The notes under the pieces were generated by a model, which worked only from the letters and a program-made list of their open reading frames with translations, ran no database searches and had not been told where the DNA came from. From positions 1 to 7,558 of the forward strand of contig JACUUW010000090.1 in the NCBI GenBank assembly GCA_014859075.1: 7,558 bases of DNA, in the 5' to 3' direction. This DNA comes from Desulforudis sp. GTDB taxonomy: Bacteria > Bacillota > Desulfotomaculia > Desulfotomaculales > Desulforudaceae. The translations under genes were made by a program, and so were the position numbers. Shown piece by piece: positions 6,905 through 7,558 of the stretch (positions within the stretch are counted from its first letter, which is position 1; every line of letters begins with the position of its first letter).

Positions 6905-6934
6905 GTGACAAAGTGGGATATGCTGTGAGATAAT
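6905..6934 (+). promoter_or_regulatory. possible extended -10 promoter
   Basis: GTGACA (6905-6910), an 18-base spacer and GATAAT (6929-6934) with TGA directly before it resemble a sigma-A promoter with an extended -10. Transcripts would run antisense through the tRNA-Sec gene and could reach lspA with a leader of about 240 bases. A small hairpin (CACTTT 6898-6903 with AAAGTG 6910-6915) overlaps the -35. It rests on sequence match alone. Confidence 0.3.
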
Positions 6935-6977
6935 AAAACCCGCGGATCTTGGTTTCAAGGGTGCACTGGGGATGATT

Positions 6978-7071
6978 TGGCGGGAGTGCGTGGGAATCGA
7001 ACCCACCCAGGGTTTCTCACCCCGCGACTGGTTTTGAAGACCAGGAGGCCCACCAGGACCCATTCACCCCC
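6978..7071 (-). tRNA. selC: tRNA-Sec (anticodon TCA), selenocysteine
   Basis: On the minus strand a 94-base sequence with encoded CCA (6978-6980) folds as a bacterial selenocysteine tRNA. The anticodon is TCA (7035-7037) in a CTTCAAA loop closed by the five-pair stem CTGGT/ACCAG. The D stem has six pairs with a four-base loop (7046-7061), a selenocysteine hallmark. The long variable arm has a six-pair stem (CGGGGT with ACCCTG, 7008-7024). The T arm is GTGGG/CCCAC around TTCGATT. The acceptor has seven pairs including one G-T, then an A-G opposition (7064 with 6989) where an eighth pair is expected. The discriminator is G. It implies that the genome decodes UGA as selenocysteine through SelA, SelB and SelD, none of which is in this window. 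Confidence 0.93.
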
Positions 7072-7103
7072 GTAGTGCAGCCGGGAACTATAAAGCAATC
7101 AAT

Positions 7104-7132
7104 ATTATAACATGTCCTGGAATAGTGAGCAA
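7104..7132 (-). promoter_or_regulatory. promoter of tRNA-Sec
   Basis: Reading the minus strand, a perfect -10 TATAAT (7104-7109) lies 17 bases from TTGCTC (7127-7132), which matches half of the -35 consensus. The start would be near 7097, giving a short 5' leader of about 25 bases to be trimmed by RNase P. The tRNA thus appears to have its own promoter, oriented away from lspA. Confidence 0.7.
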
Positions 7133-7138
7133 AGGGAA

Positions 7139-7166
7139 TTGAAAGATGGTAAGATAGTATGATAGT
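7139..7166 (+). promoter_or_regulatory. weak candidate promoter of lspA
   Basis: TTGAAA (7139-7144) followed after 16 bases by GATAGT (7161-7166) is the best housekeeping-type pair before lspA; a better-looking TATGAT (7158-7163) is only 13 bases from the same -35. It would lie next to the tRNA-Sec promoter in divergent orientation. Confidence 0.3.
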
Positions 7167-7185
7167 TAGGCAGGGGGGATTGGTA

Positions 7186-7558
7186 TTGTTTAAGTTCTGG
7201 GCGATTGTGCTGGCTGCGTTCGGGCTGGATCAGGGTACCAAACTGTTGGTCCAGCGGTGGCTGGATCCCGGTCAGATTGTGGAGGTATTCGAACCATACT
7301 TGCGTTTCACCTATGTTCTTAATCCCGGGGCTGCTTTTGGTATCCTGGGTAACTATCAGCCTGTTTTGTTATTGGCCAGCCTGGTTGCGGTAGTTCTTCT
7401 TTTGGGAGCATTGCCCTGGATGATCAAGGCCAGATACATCTGGCCGGCCGGATTCTTGCTCGGGGGGGCGCTCGGGAATCTGATCGACCGTCTACGGCAC
7501 GGAAGGGTAGTGGATTTCCTAGACTTGGGTTTCTGGCCGGTATTTAATATCGCCGATG
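7186..7558 (+). CDS. lspA: lipoprotein signal peptidase LspA (3' end missing)
   Basis: LspA is a membrane aspartyl protease that removes the signal peptide from diacylglyceryl-modified prolipoproteins. The window holds 124 codons; the family usually has about 150-165. Visible are an N-terminal hydrophobic segment with LDQGTK (residues 14-19), the conserved NPGAAFGIL, a second hydrophobic stretch near 57-80, GNLIDR at 97-102, the first catalytic aspartate D110 in VVDFLD and the second, D124, in FNIAD, where the window ends. The last transmembrane helix lies outside. The TTG at 7186 is chosen because AGGGGGG (7172-7178) is 7 bases upstream; an in-frame TTG at 7180 is too close and an ATG at 7159 lies upstream of the ribosome site. 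It is divergent from tRNA-Sec. Confidence 0.94.
   Translation, partial: MFKFWAIVLAAFGLDQGTKLLVQRWLDPGQIVEVFEPYLRFTYVLNPGAAFGILGNYQPVLLLASLVAVVLLLGALPWMIKARYIWPAGFLLGGALGNLIDRLRHGRVVDFLDLGFWPVFNIAD

Noticed and set aside
7205..7393. 62-codon plus-strand ORF in another frame within lspA
   Set aside because: It overlaps the lspA frame, which carries all family motifs; the alternative is W- and S-rich with no motif.
1..7558. CRISPR array, insertion sequence, prophage or defence system
   Set aside because: No regularly spaced repeats, terminal inverted repeats, transposase, integrase or nuclease/toxin genes were found. The only repeats seen are short hairpins and one GTGACA pair.

Overview
The window looks like chromosomal DNA from an endospore-forming, fairly GC-rich Firmicute. 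Gene content and order suggest an anaerobic clostridium of the Peptococcaceae / Desulfotomaculum-Pelotomaculum kind. That assignment is inference: no rRNA or other phylogenetic marker was examined. Two things argue for it: both subunits of the spore-specific dipicolinate synthase are encoded (dpaA, dpaB), and there is a selenocysteine tRNA, which B. subtilis lacks.

Layout. Positions 1-354 hold the tail of an upstream region with two small unrecognised ORFs (a doubtful one at 45-164 and a better one at 175-354). A good sigma-A-type promoter (436-463) leads into a same-strand block: dapB (510-1319), dpaA (1401-2333), dpaB (2314-2898), asd (2920-3930), dapA (3968-4852), an RNase J gene (4898-6562) and a 65-codon unknown ORF (6606-6803). 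A strong GC hairpin follows at 6822-6848. On the minus strand lies a tRNA-Sec gene with anticodon TCA (6978-7071), with its own TATAAT promoter. Divergent from it, lspA (signal peptidase II) starts at 7186 and runs off the right edge just after its second catalytic aspartate.

How the genes work together. Asd makes aspartate semialdehyde and DapA condenses it with pyruvate to hydroxytetrahydrodipicolinate. At that point the path forks. DapB reduces the intermediate towards meso-diaminopimelate and lysine (peptidoglycan, protein), while DpaA/DpaB oxidise it to dipicolinic acid for the spore core. Both competing branch enzymes sit in one cluster. A near-consensus sigma-K promoter (CACC, 16 bp, CATATATTG) lies exactly between dapB and dpaA, so the sequence suggests that the mother cell could transcribe dpaA-dpaB-asd-dapA without dapB. 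This is the most interesting regulatory reading of the window.

Compared with B. subtilis (ymxH-spoVFA-spoVFB-asd-dapG-dapA-rnjB-tepA-ylzJ-spoIIIE, from general knowledge), dapB occupies the upstream place, the aspartokinase dapG is missing, and the locus breaks after the RNase J gene. I found no CRISPR array, insertion sequence, phage gene or clear new defence system. The novelty on offer is in regulation, small ORFs and the tRNA-Sec locus.
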